Source: JAMOQA01 sp964420365 (lineage in GTDB: Bacteria; Acidobacteriota; Polarisedimenticolia; J045). From it: a DNA stretch of 39,481 nucleotides. Positions 7,735 through 15,542 of the stretch are shown piece by piece. The stretch spans positions 1 to 39,481 of the forward strand of contig CAYQTA010000044.1 in assembly GCA_964420365.1 (NCBI GenBank), given 5' to 3'. Position 1 is the first letter of the stretch; the number at the start of each line of letters is the position of its first letter. The notes below the pieces were generated by a model. It had not been told where the DNA came from. It did no database searches and worked only from the letters and a program-made list of their open reading frames with translations. Position numbers and translations under genes: made by a program.

Positions 7735-10159
7735 GGATCTCCGAGAGGCCCTTCTCGATCTCCTGGAGGCTCGCCGGGTGGACGAGCCCCCGGATCATTC
7801 GAATCTCGGTCTCCACCAGGTCGTCGAGGGCCTGGCGCGGTTCGAGGAACGGCCGGGCCGCGAGGCGACGGGCCAGCTCGTCCCGGTCGTAGCCCCCCTC
7901 CGCCCCCGGCTCGAGTCCCTCGAAGAGATCCCCGGCGACGCCCAGGTTCCGCTGGCAGGTCAGGACGAAGTTCCGCACCCCGGCCCCGATCTCGAGGCGC
8001 AGGGCGCGCCAGACGACGCGGTGCCGGGCGAGGAACCGGTCGACCTCGGCGAAGACCTCCGGCGATGGCTCCGGGACCGGCCCGCGAACCGCCTCCCCGC
8101 CCGCCGGTTCCACCGGTGGTGCCTCCTCCGACACGGGGGCGGGCGGCTCGGCGGGCTCTTCCACCACCGGCTCCGTGGGCGGCGGTTCCTCGACGTCTCC
8201 CGGTTCCCCGGCCACCGGCCCCTCCGGCCCTTCCGCGGAGGGCTCCTCCGCCGGGGAAGCGGGCGGCTCGACGGGCTCCTCCACCGCCGGCTCCGTGGGC
8301 GGCGGTTCGCCGGTCACCGGTTCCTCCGGGAACGCGGGCACGTCCCCCGCGAGAGCGCGCTCGACCACCTCGCGCGGGACCTCGAGGGTCCGGGACGGGT
8401 CTGCGGCGGCCCGTGACGCGGGCGCCCTTTCTTCCGGAGGGGGTGGCTGGGACGCCCCTGCTTCCTGCTCCCCGAACAGCTCGGGAGCGATCTCCCAGGC
8501 GGAAGAGGGAGCCTCGATCGGCACCTCCCGGGAGGGCTCCTGTGCGGGTTCCGGGACCGCGGGAGCGGCGGGCTCCTCCTCGACCGGCGGCTGCTCAGCC
8601 CGGGAACCCGGCTCGACCGCCGGCGGTGGCCCGGGCGCCGGTTCGGGCGTGGAAGGTCCGGGCACCGCGGCCCGCTCGCGGAGCCGGGCCACCAGCTCGG
8701 CCTGGGGCACGCGCTCGACGATCCCGACCAGCTCCATCGCCCGGAGGAGCCGGAGCAGCAGGGCATCCGGCTCGTCCCGCGCCGCCAGGATCTCGGCGAG
8801 GGTCCGCTCCTGCCCGAGAAGGGAGACGATCTCCCAGAGCACCGGGCGCAGCGTCATCCGGTCCATCCGGTCCAGGTACTCCGGCCGAAGCCGGAACAGG
8901 GTGTCCAGGCTCCCCAGGGCCCGCCAGACGTTCTCGAAGGCGGCGGAGGTCTCGTACGCCTCCACCACCAGGTCCTCGACAGTGGCGTCGAAAAGAGGAA
9001 CCTCGGGCACCGGCTCCCCCTCGGCGATCGCGATCTCCCCCCGCCGCCACAGGAGCACCTCCCGGGCGACCTCCCGGGAGAACTCCGGGAAGAGGAACCC
9101 GAGCTCCTCGGCGGTGATGCGCTCCCGGCGGAGCAGCTCGTCCCGGAAGGAACCGCCGGCCGCCGCCCGGGAAAGGGCCCGGGCGTGGTCCCGGTCGGAG
9201 AGGAAGCCGCGGGCCAGCAGCCAGTCGAGGAACGCGGACGGATCGAACGGACGCCAGGCGTGGACGACCCTTCCCCGGAGGAGATGCAGGACGACCTCCC
9301 GGTCCCCGTCCCGGAAGGTGACCGCCGCGTCGACGCCCCGGTCCGCGAGGCCCAGGAGCAACCGGACCGGCCCCTCCTCGTCGATCAGTCCCTCGCCCAC
9401 GTCGAGGAGCGCCGGCGGGATCTCCTCGAGCGGGAGCCGCACGGCGAGGCCCAGCAGGCCGAGCCCCCACAGGGAGCGATAGACCTCGAGGGCCGGCGCG
9501 TAGACCTCGCGGGCCAGGGTCGACACCCGGCGCGGATTGCGCAGCGCGGCGAGCAGGGCCCGCTCGACCCGGCCCGCCCCGGGGGGGCCGGCGACCTCGA
9601 CGTCGGGGGCAAGGCGCCAGGTCGCCCCGGGGCCGCCCACGGCCTGCCGGACCCGGCCCCAGTCGCTCACCCGGCGAATCCCCTCGAGGACGAGCTCCTC
9701 CCAGGGCAGGTCCAGCGTGATCGATTCCTCCTCCGGCAGCCGGGCCCGGCTGACCCGGAACGAACCCCGTTCCCAGGCGAAGACCGAGAGCGCGATCTCC
9801 CTCACCTGTTCGAGAACGGCCCGGGTGAGGGCCCGCGCGTCCATCGCCCCGCGCTCGACCAGGATCTGGCCGAGGCGGCGACCCCTGGCGACCTCCCCGC
9901 TCGCCTCGACCAGGTCGGCGAGGGAGGTCTCCCCCTGCCGGAGCAGGTGGGCTCCCAGGCGGTCATCCGGGTCGGTGGACGCGGAAAAGACGAGCCGTCC
10001 CTCCCGGAAGTAGAGCACCTTGCGAACCCCGTCCCGCTCCAGGACCAGGGATCCGTTCCACGCAGCACTCCCCAGGGAGGCCACCAGCTCGGGAACCGGG
10101 ATCCCCTCGAGTCGTCCCTCCCCGGGTACCGGCAGCTCCGTTCGTGCCGTGACGCTCAT
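7730..10159 (-). CDS. Large DUF4388 (PATAN-like) protein with proline/glutamate-rich linker
   Basis: 809 residues, cytoplasmic, with no signal peptide. The N-terminus (about residues 10-190) is a DUF4388 module: an EGIPVPELVASLGSAAWNGSLVLERDGVRKVLYFREGRLVFSAST core, then QILVERGAMDARALTRAVLEQVREIALSVFAWERGSFRV. A second, diverged copy occupies about 270-430 (DREVVLHLLRGRVVHAW, LGFLFPEFSREVAREVLLWRRGEIAI). A linker of about 200 residues rich in P, E and A contains an internal 40-residue repeat. A folded C-terminal domain (about 690-809, VFAEVDRFLARHRVVWRALRLEIGAG) has no assignment I can make. DUF4388 proteins are common in delta-proteobacteria and acidobacteria and are linked to two-component and gliding/polarity signalling; the biochemical role is not settled. 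The start overlaps the stop of the heptose kinase gene, so the two are co-transcribed. Confidence 0.85.
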   Translation of the reverse strand: MSVTARTELPVPGEGRLEGIPVPELVASLGSAAWNGSLVLERDGVRKVLYFREGRLVFSASTDPDDRLGAHLLRQGETSLADLVEASGEVARGRRLGQILVERGAMDARALTRAVLEQVREIALSVFAWERGSFRVSRARLPEEESITLDLPWEELVLEGIRRVSDWGRVRQAVGGPGATWRLAPDVEVAGPPGAGRVERALLAALRNPRRVSTLAREVYAPALEVYRSLWGLGLLGLAVRLPLEEIPPALLDVGEGLIDEEGPVRLLLGLADRGVDAAVTFRDGDREVVLHLLRGRVVHAWRPFDPSAFLDWLLARGFLSDRDHARALSRAAAGGSFRDELLRRERITAEELGFLFPEFSREVAREVLLWRRGEIAIAEGEPVPEVPLFDATVEDLVVEAYETSAAFENVWRALGSLDTLFRLRPEYLDRMDRMTLRPVLWEIVSLLGQERTLAEILAARDEPDALLLRLLRAMELVGIVERVPQAELVARLRERAAVPGPSTPEPAPGPPPAVEPGSRAEQPPVEEEPAAPAVPEPAQEPSREVPIEAPSSAWEIAPELFGEQEAGASQPPPPEERAPASRAAADPSRTLEVPREVVERALAGDVPAFPEEPVTGEPPPTEPAVEEPVEPPASPAEEPSAEGPEGPVAGEPGDVEEPPPTEPVVEEPAEPPAPVSEEAPPVEPAGGEAVRGPVPEPSPEVFAEVDRFLARHRVVWRALRLEIGAGVRNFVLTCQRNLGVAGDLFEGLEPGAEGGYDRDELARRLAARPFLEPRQALDDLVETEIRMIRGLVHPASLQEIEKGLSEIP
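8141..8310. repeat. In-gene 120-base-period direct repeat (two copies)
   Basis: 8141-8190 and 8261-8310 are nearly identical; I count only a handful of differences in 50 bases, starting GGGCGGCTCG in both. The period is 120 bases, a multiple of three. It encodes repeated PPPTEP-x-VEEP-x-EPPA units in the linker of the DUF4388 protein. Similarity fades to the left (8121 and 8241). The linker probably grew by duplication. Confidence 0.8.
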
Positions 10160-11163
10160 CCGCCCACCTCCTCGCCACCGCTCCCCGCGAGGAACCGGGC
10201 GAGTTCCTCCCGGGAAACCGCGGCGGTTCCCAGTCGCCCGACGGCGACGGCCGCCGCCAGGTTGGCCCAGCGGGCCGCCTCCGGGAGATCGAGGCCGGCG
10301 GCCAGGCCGGCCGCCAGCACCGCCGTGACCGTGTCCCCGGCGCCGGTCACGTCGTACACCTCCCGGGCGAGGGCCGGGATCTCGAGGGGCTCACCTTCCC
10401 GGGGCACGAGCAGCATTCCCTCCTCCCCCCGGGTGACCAGCACGGCCGCCAGGCGCAGGCGACCGTGGACGTCGCGAGCCGCCGCGGTAACCTCCTCCGG
10501 GGACCGGAGCTCCCGGGCGGTCGCCCGGGCCAGCTCCGCCTGGTTCGGCGTGATCACCGTCGCGGGGCTGTACAGCTCGAAGTGGCGAATCTTCGGATCG
10601 ATCACGACCGGGACGCCCCGGGCCGCCGCCTCCCCGAGGAGCACCGGAAGGCTCCGACCATCGAGAAGCCCCTTGGCGTAATCGGACACGACCAGGGCCT
10701 CGGCCTCGCCGAGGAGTTCCACGGCCCGGTCGACGAGCCGGCGGGCCACGTCGTCGGAGACCGGGTGGTCTTCCTCCTCGTCGAGACGAAGCACCTGCTG
10801 GTGGCGGGCCAGGACCCGGGATTTCACCGTGGTCGGCCGCCCCGCCACCGCCAGCAGGCCGGTCGGATCGACGCCCGCGTCCCGCAGCAGGCCACCGAGT
10901 CGCTCCGCCCCGCCGTCCCGGCCGACGACGGCGACCAGGTTCACCTCGAGCCCGAGCGCCCGAAGGTTGACGGCCACGTTGGCCGCCCCGCCGGGCCGCA
11001 CTTCCTCCCGCTCGAGGCGGACCACGGGCACCGGCGCCTCCGGGCTGATCCGCTCGACCCGGCCGTGGAGGTAGCGGTCGACGATGACGTCCCCCACGAC
11101 CAGCACCCGCCGGCCGGGAAGCCGCCCGAGGGCCGCCGGGTCGAGGGGCGCCACCCGGTTCAT
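10156..11163 (-). CDS. hldA: D-glycero-beta-D-manno-heptose-7-phosphate kinase (kinase-only form)
   Basis: Phosphorylates heptose-7-phosphate at C1 on the way to ADP-heptose for the LPS inner core. The 335-residue ribokinase-fold protein has VLVVGDVIVDRYLHGRVERISPEAPVPVV at the N-terminus. It also has the RPGGAANVAVNLRALG substrate motif and the DVTGAGDTVTAVLAAGLA anion-hole/catalytic motif. The length matches only the kinase half of E. coli HldE. The adenylyltransferase domain is absent, so a separate HldC is expected elsewhere. The ATG overlaps the UPF0434/Trm112-like stop. The order small zinc protein - kinase - DUF4388 forms one minus-strand operon facing the heptosyltransferase gene. Confidence 0.93.
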   Translation of the reverse strand: MNRVAPLDPAALGRLPGRRVLVVGDVIVDRYLHGRVERISPEAPVPVVRLEREEVRPGGAANVAVNLRALGLEVNLVAVVGRDGGAERLGGLLRDAGVDPTGLLAVAGRPTTVKSRVLARHQQVLRLDEEEDHPVSDDVARRLVDRAVELLGEAEALVVSDYAKGLLDGRSLPVLLGEAAARGVPVVIDPKIRHFELYSPATVITPNQAELARATARELRSPEEVTAAARDVHGRLRLAAVLVTRGEEGMLLVPREGEPLEIPALAREVYDVTGAGDTVTAVLAAGLAAGLDLPEAARWANLAAAVAVGRLGTAAVSREELARFLAGSGGEEVGG

Positions 11164-11354
11164 GGGCTGGCCGGATCCTCGCCCGGAAGCGGTTTCCCGG
11201 AGTCCGGGAGCAGCTGGGGGATGCCGTCCTCCACCGGGTAGACGACCCGGCAGGCCGGACAGACCAGCCCGTCCCGTTCCGGCGTCGGCTCGACCTTCCC
11301 GTGGCAACGGGGACAGGCCAGGATCTCGAGAAGCCAGGATTCGAGGGAAGCCAT
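11160..11354 (-). CDS. UPF0434/Trm112-like small zinc-ribbon protein
   Basis: 64 residues: MASLESWLLEILACPRCHGK, then GLVCPACRVVYPVEDGIPQLLPD. Two CxxC knuckles (ILACPRC and LVCPAC) form a zinc ribbon, and the YPVEDGIPxLLP tail is the hallmark of the YcaR/UPF0434 family. YcaR genes are often beside lpxK and kdsB in other gram-negatives. Here the gene is beside hldA and 10 kb from kdsB, so the LPS association persists. Members of the wider Trm112 group activate methyltransferases; no partner is evident here. The Shine-Dalgarno GGAGGAGGG lies 3-11 bases before the ATG and overlaps a hairpin arm. Confidence 0.9.
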   Translation of the reverse strand: MASLESWLLEILACPRCHGKVEPTPERDGLVCPACRVVYPVEDGIPQLLPDSGKPLPGEDPASP

Positions 11355-11362
11355 TCGCCCTC

Positions 11363-11398
11363 CTCCACGTCGTGGAGCCCCCGGTTCCTTCCGGGGGC
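11363..11398 (-). promoter_or_regulatory. Two tandem perfect hairpins in the leader of the UPF0434-hldA operon
   Basis: Hairpin A pairs CTCCACG (11363-11369) with CGTGGAG (11371-11377) around one base. Hairpin B pairs GCCCCCGG (11377-11384) with CCGGGGGC (11391-11398), six-base loop. On the minus-strand RNA they would make up nearly the whole leader. The arm of hairpin A overlaps the first bases of the Shine-Dalgarno (GGAGGAGGG, plus-strand 11358-11366). This could restrict translation; DNA-operator function is the alternative. Confidence 0.45.
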
Positions 11399-11403
11399 GT
11401 CCT

Positions 11404-11433
11404 ATCGTGCCGGACCGCTCCCCCCCCGGTCAA
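11404..11433 (-). promoter_or_regulatory. Candidate promoter of the UPF0434-hldA-DUF4388 operon
   Basis: On the minus strand TTGACC (plus-strand 11428-11433) is followed by an 18-base spacer and CACGAT (11404-11409). The -35 is good, the -10 poor. Predicted start is near 11397, the first arm of the outer leader hairpin. Confidence 0.4.
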
Positions 11434-11463
11434 CTTCGCCGTGCCGCCGGCGGCGCGGGCGGG

Positions 11464-11469
11464 GATAAT
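11464..11469 (+). promoter_or_regulatory. -10-like element (GATAAT) before the heptosyltransferase gene
   Basis: GATAAT is 7 bases before the ATG at 11477, so transcription would start at or next to the start codon. No convincing -35 lies 16-18 bases upstream. There is no Shine-Dalgarno at a usable distance from 11477, which fits a leaderless mRNA. Confidence 0.45.
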
Positions 11470-11476
11470 GCCGGGG

Positions 11477-12574
11477 ATGGCACGTCCCCGCGAACCGGTC
11501 CCCCCCGGGCTTCTCTCCCCTCCCCGGCGGATTCTCGTCGTGCGCCTCGGGGCGATCGGCGACGTCGTGCGCACGCTGCCCGCCGTGCGCCTTCTCCGGC
11601 GAACCTGGCCCCGGGCCCGGATCGCGTGGCTCGTGGAGCCGGCGGCGCGGCCGCTGGTCGACGGTCACCCGGACGTCGACGGGGTGATCGTCTTTCCAAG
11701 GGGCAGGATCGTCCGGGACGCCCGGCGCCTCGACCCCGGGTTCCTCGCCCCGGTGCGGGAGTTCCTCGACCGGCTCGACGGGTTCCGACCGGACCTGTCG
11801 CTGGACTTCCAGGGAAGCTTCAAGAGCGGCCTGCTCGCGTGGCTGGCGGGAGCGCCGGCGCGGGTCGCCTTCGACGGCCCCTGGGCCCGCGAAGGCAGCC
11901 ACCTGTTCGCCACCCACCGGGTCTCGTTGCCGCCGGACCGCGTCCACCGGGTACTCCGGGCCGCCTGGCTCGCCCGGGCCGCGGGAGCCCGCGAGGGCCC
12001 GCTCGAGGCGAACCTGGCCCTCTCGCGGGCGGAGCTCGCGGCGGGACGCGAGGAGCGAAACCGCCTGGCCGGGGGCGGCCCCCTCGTGGCCCTGGCGCCC
12101 TTCGCCAGTGCCCGCCAGGCGTGGAAGCGCTGGCCCGTCGAGCGGTGGGCCGAGGTCGCGGGCCGGCTCGCGTCGGCGGGGATCCGGGTGGCGATCGTCG
12201 CGGGCCCCGGGGAAGAAGCAGAGGCGGAACGTCTCGCCCGGGAGGCGGGCCCCGGGGTGACGTTCCCGGGCGTGTGGACCCTGCGCGAGCTGGCGGCGGT
12301 GCTCGCCCACGCCGACCTGTTCGTCGGCGGCGATACGGGCCCGATGCACCTCGCCTGGGCCGCCGGATGCCGGGTCCTCGCGGTCTACGGGCCGACCGAC
12401 CCCGTCCTGAACGCCCCCTTCGGCGAGGGGCACCGGGTACTCGCTCCCCCGCGCCCGACGAACCGGTGGTCCGCCGACCCGTTTCCCGGTATCACTCCCC
12501 AACGCGTGGCCGACGAGGCCCGCGCGCTCCTCGAGACCGCGCCCCCCGCGGGGCGCGAAGGAGGTCTGCGATGA
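11477..12574 (+). CDS. Glycosyltransferase family 9 (heptosyltransferase, WaaC/WaaF type)
   Basis: Transfers heptose from ADP-heptose to the Kdo-lipid A acceptor at the inner face of the inner membrane. The 365-residue GT-B protein has RRILVVRLGAIGDVVRTLPAVRLLRRTWP at the N-terminus (the LGDxxxxxP-like acceptor-side motif). It also has LDFQGSFKSGLLAWLAGA, and the donor-side VGGDTGPMHLAWAAGC and VYGPTDP motifs in the C-terminal domain. WaaC versus WaaF cannot be decided by eye; the QGSFKSG segment slightly favours WaaC. An in-frame ATG at 11468 would add three residues, but it overlaps the -10 element. The gene faces hldA and overlaps the next gene. It belongs to the inner-core set of this window. 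Confidence 0.9.
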   Translation: MARPREPVPPGLLSPPRRILVVRLGAIGDVVRTLPAVRLLRRTWPRARIAWLVEPAARPLVDGHPDVDGVIVFPRGRIVRDARRLDPGFLAPVREFLDRLDGFRPDLSLDFQGSFKSGLLAWLAGAPARVAFDGPWAREGSHLFATHRVSLPPDRVHRVLRAAWLARAAGAREGPLEANLALSRAELAAGREERNRLAGGGPLVALAPFASARQAWKRWPVERWAEVAGRLASAGIRVAIVAGPGEEAEAERLAREAGPGVTFPGVWTLRELAAVLAHADLFVGGDTGPMHLAWAAGCRVLAVYGPTDPVLNAPFGEGHRVLAPPRPTNRWSADPFPGITPQRVADEARALLETAPPAGREGGLR

Positions 12575-14061
12575 AACGCCTCGCGATCCTGGCCCTGGTC
12601 CTCTGCGCCCTGCCCGCTCCCGCCCGGGGCGCGGACTCCCCGGCCGATCCCCTCGGCGAGCTTCGTGACCTGTTCCGCCAGGGAAAGTGCGACCGGCTCC
12701 TCGACCGGGCCCGGGCCCTGGGCGACGCGGTGGCGACGAACCCGGACGCGCTGGTCCTCGAGGCAAACTGCCTCGTCCGGGACGCGCGGAAGGCCACCCG
12801 GGAGTTCGACGGGACCCGCTACGAGCGAATGAAGATCGCGCGCGGCACCGCCTTCGTCCCCCCCGGGCTGACCGAGCGCTTCTACGTCACCCGCATCACC
12901 TGGGACGAGGCGAAGCGGGACGAGGCCCTCCGCCTGTTCCGGCGGGCCCTCGAGCTGGCCCCGGAGCGGGGAGACCTGGTCACGGGAAACGTGGCCGCCC
13001 TCCTCGACGCCGAGCGCATCGACGAGGCTCTCGCGCTCCTCGCGGCCCATGCCCGGGCCCTGCACGACCGGGACCTCGATGACCTGCTCCAGGCGACGCA
13101 GGACATGCTCCGCAGGGGCCTCGGGGAGGACGCCCTCCGCCTCGCGCGGGCGCTGCAGCAAGCCGCCCCGGGCAAACCCCAGGGATTCATGGCGGAGGCG
13201 GTCGTCCTCCTCGACCGCTTCGACACCCGCGGCGCGATCCACGCCCTGGCGGAGGCCCATCGCCGGGCGCCCCAGCGGGAGGACGTTACGGGGCGACTGG
13301 GTTTCCTCCTCGCGATGGCCCGGGACTGGCACGAGGCGTCGCGGGTCCTCGCGACGTCGGTGCGGGAGGACAGGCCCGCCTGGATCGCCTGGCTGGCCCT
13401 CGCCCGGGACAGGATCGCGCCCGGGTCGGACCGCCCGCTCTGGCAGGACCTCCGCAAGGCGCTGGCGAACGATCCCCAGGCATCGCCCTCCCTCGCGGAG
13501 CTGGCGAAGCACCGGATCGCCCTGCTCGCCTCGAACCGCGAGCCGCGCCCGACGACCCGGGTGAACGCAGCCCGCTGGTTCCTCGGCAAGGGGCTGCCGG
13601 TGGCGGCGGTCGCGGAGCTGGACGCGGCGATGGCCGCGAAGCGCCCACCCTTCGCCGCGTGGGAGGAGTACGTCGCGCTGCTCCGCCGGCAGGGCCTGCT
13701 CGACCTGGCGGCGGACGCCTGTCGCGACGGGATCGACAGGATCGCCGCCGGCACCGTGGTCCTCGACGGCGGTGACGCGGCAGGAAAGAACGAGCAGGGG
13801 ATCCTCGAGGCCGCCCTCGCGCGGGTTCTCTACGGAATGGCCCGCGACGAGGACGCCGTCGCCGCGGCCCGCCGCGCCCGCGAGCTCGGACACCCGGACC
13901 CGCTGGTCCTGGGGCTCGCCCTCGAGGCGCTCGGCAGGAAGGACGAGGCGGTCGCGGCCTACCGCGAGGCCGCGGCCGGCACCGGGGACGAGGCCGACTG
14001 GGCGAAGGCGCGTCTCCGGCGACTCGTCCCCGGGGAAGGGAGCCCGGCGCCCGCGCGGTGA
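12571..14061 (+). CDS. Exported TPR-repeat protein of unknown role
   Basis: 496 residues with an N-terminal signal peptide (MKRLAILALVLCALPAPARGAD, cleavage likely after residue 20 or 21). The rest is helical and rich in Ala, Arg and Leu, with TPR-like pairs, for example DEALRLFRRALELAPERGDL and EDALRLARALQQAAPGKPQG. The last pair (EDAVAAARRARELGHPDPL then DEAVAAYREAAAGTGDEADW) is the clearest. It would act in the periplasm. The ATG overlaps the stop of the heptosyltransferase gene with GAAGGAGG upstream, so both are made together, and a link with LPS or envelope assembly is plausible. No enzymatic motif is visible. Confidence 0.85.
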   Translation: MKRLAILALVLCALPAPARGADSPADPLGELRDLFRQGKCDRLLDRARALGDAVATNPDALVLEANCLVRDARKATREFDGTRYERMKIARGTAFVPPGLTERFYVTRITWDEAKRDEALRLFRRALELAPERGDLVTGNVAALLDAERIDEALALLAAHARALHDRDLDDLLQATQDMLRRGLGEDALRLARALQQAAPGKPQGFMAEAVVLLDRFDTRGAIHALAEAHRRAPQREDVTGRLGFLLAMARDWHEASRVLATSVREDRPAWIAWLALARDRIAPGSDRPLWQDLRKALANDPQASPSLAELAKHRIALLASNREPRPTTRVNAARWFLGKGLPVAAVAELDAAMAAKRPPFAAWEEYVALLRRQGLLDLAADACRDGIDRIAAGTVVLDGGDAAGKNEQGILEAALARVLYGMARDEDAVAAARRARELGHPDPLVLGLALEALGRKDEAVAAYREAAAGTGDEADWAKARLRRLVPGEGSPAPAR

Positions 14062-14065
14062 CCGG

Positions 14066-15538
14066 TCAGGTTCCCACCGGCTCGCGGTCGAGGCCGTAGG
14101 CCTTGATCTTCCTGTAGAGGGTGCGGACCGAGATCCCGAGGATCTCCGCCGCGCGGCCGCGATGCCAGTGCACCTGGTCGAGCACCTCGCGGATTCGCTG
14201 GCGCTCCAGCTCCTGGAGGGTGGCCCGGGTGGGAGCGCCGCCCGCGCTCCCGGGATCCGGCGCCGTCGACGCCGGGGGTCCACCCGCCGACACCGTGCCC
14301 GGCCCGGGCAACCGGGGGGCGACGATCTCGCGGGGCAGGTCTTCCGGCCGGACGACCCCCCCGCGGGCGAGGAGTGCCGCCCGCTCGACCACGTTCCGCA
14401 GCTCCCGGACGTTGCCCGGCCAGTCGTAGGCAAGCAGGGCCTTCTCCGTCTCCGGGGCCAGCTCCAGCCGCCCGTCCACCTGCTCGAGGAACGCCCGGGC
14501 CAGGACCAGGATCTCCTCGCGCCGCTCCCGCAGCGGGGGAACCACGATCGTGCCCGCGTTGATCCGGTAGTAGAGATCGGCGCGGAACCGCCCCTCCCGG
14601 GACTCCGTGGCGAGGTCGCGGTTGGTCGCGGCGACCAGGCGCACGTCGACGGTGATCTTCCGCCGCCCCCCGACCCGGAAGAACGTCATCGTCTCGAGGA
14701 CCCGGAGAAGCTTGACCTGGAGCCCTCCCGGCAGCTCGCCGATCTCGTCGAGGAAGAGCGTGCCGCCGTCCGCCGCCTCGAGGAGACCGGAGCGCCCCTT
14801 GTCCGCCCCGGTGAACGCCCCCTTCTCGTAACCGAAAAGCTCGCTCTCCAGCAGCGTGTCCGGGATCGCCGCGCAGTTCAGGTCGACGAACGGTCCCCCC
14901 GCCCGGCGGGACCTCCGGTGGATCTCCCGGGCGACCAGCTCCTTCCCCACCCCCGATTCCCCCATCACCAGGACCGGCAGGTCCGACGGCGCGAGCCGCT
15001 CGATCAGGCGCAGCACCGGGCGCATCGCCCGGGAGTTCCAGCCCTGCACGAGGGGAGACGGATCGTCCCGCTCCTCCCGGCGGCGAAGACGCTCGTTGTC
15101 CCGCGCGAGGCGGCGCTTCTCGCCGGCGGCCCGGACGAGGGCGTCCAGGTGGTCGATCCGGCAGGGCTTGGTGACGAAGTCGTAGGCCCCGAGCTTCATC
15201 GCCTCGACCGCGACCTCCACCGTCGCGTTGCCCGTCAGGAGGATCACCTCCGGCGGGGATACCTCTTCCCGGAGGGTCCGCAGCACCGACAGCCCGTCCA
15301 GTCCCGGCATGCGCACGTCGAGGATGGCGACGTCGAAGTCCTCCTCCGCGAGTAGCCGGAGCGCCCGTTGCCCGTCCTCGGCCAGGGAGACCTCGTGTCC
15401 CTTCCGGACCAGTTCGCGCCCCAGGATCCGCCGCAGCGGTGCCTCGTCGTCGGCGAGGAGCACCCGCAGGGGCCGCCCCTCGTTCCCGGCTCCCCGACCT
15501 TCCCGGGGTTCCGGCCCGGCCTGCCTCGTCTCCCCCAT
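14066..15538 (-). CDS. NtrC-family response regulator (sigma-54 activator)
   Basis: 490 residues in the classic three-part order. The receiver domain (about 22-140) has acidic residues in LLADDEAPL, phospho-acceptor D74 in ILDVRMPGLDG and the switch lysine in FVTKP. The AAA+ domain (about 162-395) has Walker A GESGVGKE (193-200), an intact GAFTGA loop (240-245), Walker B LFLDEIGE (261-268) and the arginine-finger region RADLYYRIN. The Fis-type helix-turn-helix (about 450-485) contains HRGRAAEILGISVRTLYRKIKAYGL. GAFTGA means it can contact sigma-54. The ATG at 15538 has GGAGG about nine bases upstream, and the kinase stop lies just before. It should be the target of that kinase. The sigma-54 promoter at 17684 and the one at 38905 are candidate targets. 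Confidence 0.95.
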   Translation of the reverse strand: MGETRQAGPEPREGRGAGNEGRPLRVLLADDEAPLRRILGRELVRKGHEVSLAEDGQRALRLLAEEDFDVAILDVRMPGLDGLSVLRTLREEVSPPEVILLTGNATVEVAVEAMKLGAYDFVTKPCRIDHLDALVRAAGEKRRLARDNERLRRREERDDPSPLVQGWNSRAMRPVLRLIERLAPSDLPVLVMGESGVGKELVAREIHRRSRRAGGPFVDLNCAAIPDTLLESELFGYEKGAFTGADKGRSGLLEAADGGTLFLDEIGELPGGLQVKLLRVLETMTFFRVGGRRKITVDVRLVAATNRDLATESREGRFRADLYYRINAGTIVVPPLRERREEILVLARAFLEQVDGRLELAPETEKALLAYDWPGNVRELRNVVERAALLARGGVVRPEDLPREIVAPRLPGPGTVSAGGPPASTAPDPGSAGGAPTRATLQELERQRIREVLDQVHWHRGRAAEILGISVRTLYRKIKAYGLDREPVGT

Positions 15539-15542
15539 TCCC

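Noticed and set aside
8141..8310. A CRISPR or mobile repeat.
   Set aside because: Only two copies, with a period in multiples of three and inside one reading frame; it is a protein linker duplication.
10156..11574. N-terminally extended version of the heptose kinase.
   Set aside because: The extension covers the small zinc-protein gene and the divergent promoter; family similarity begins at the ATG 11163.
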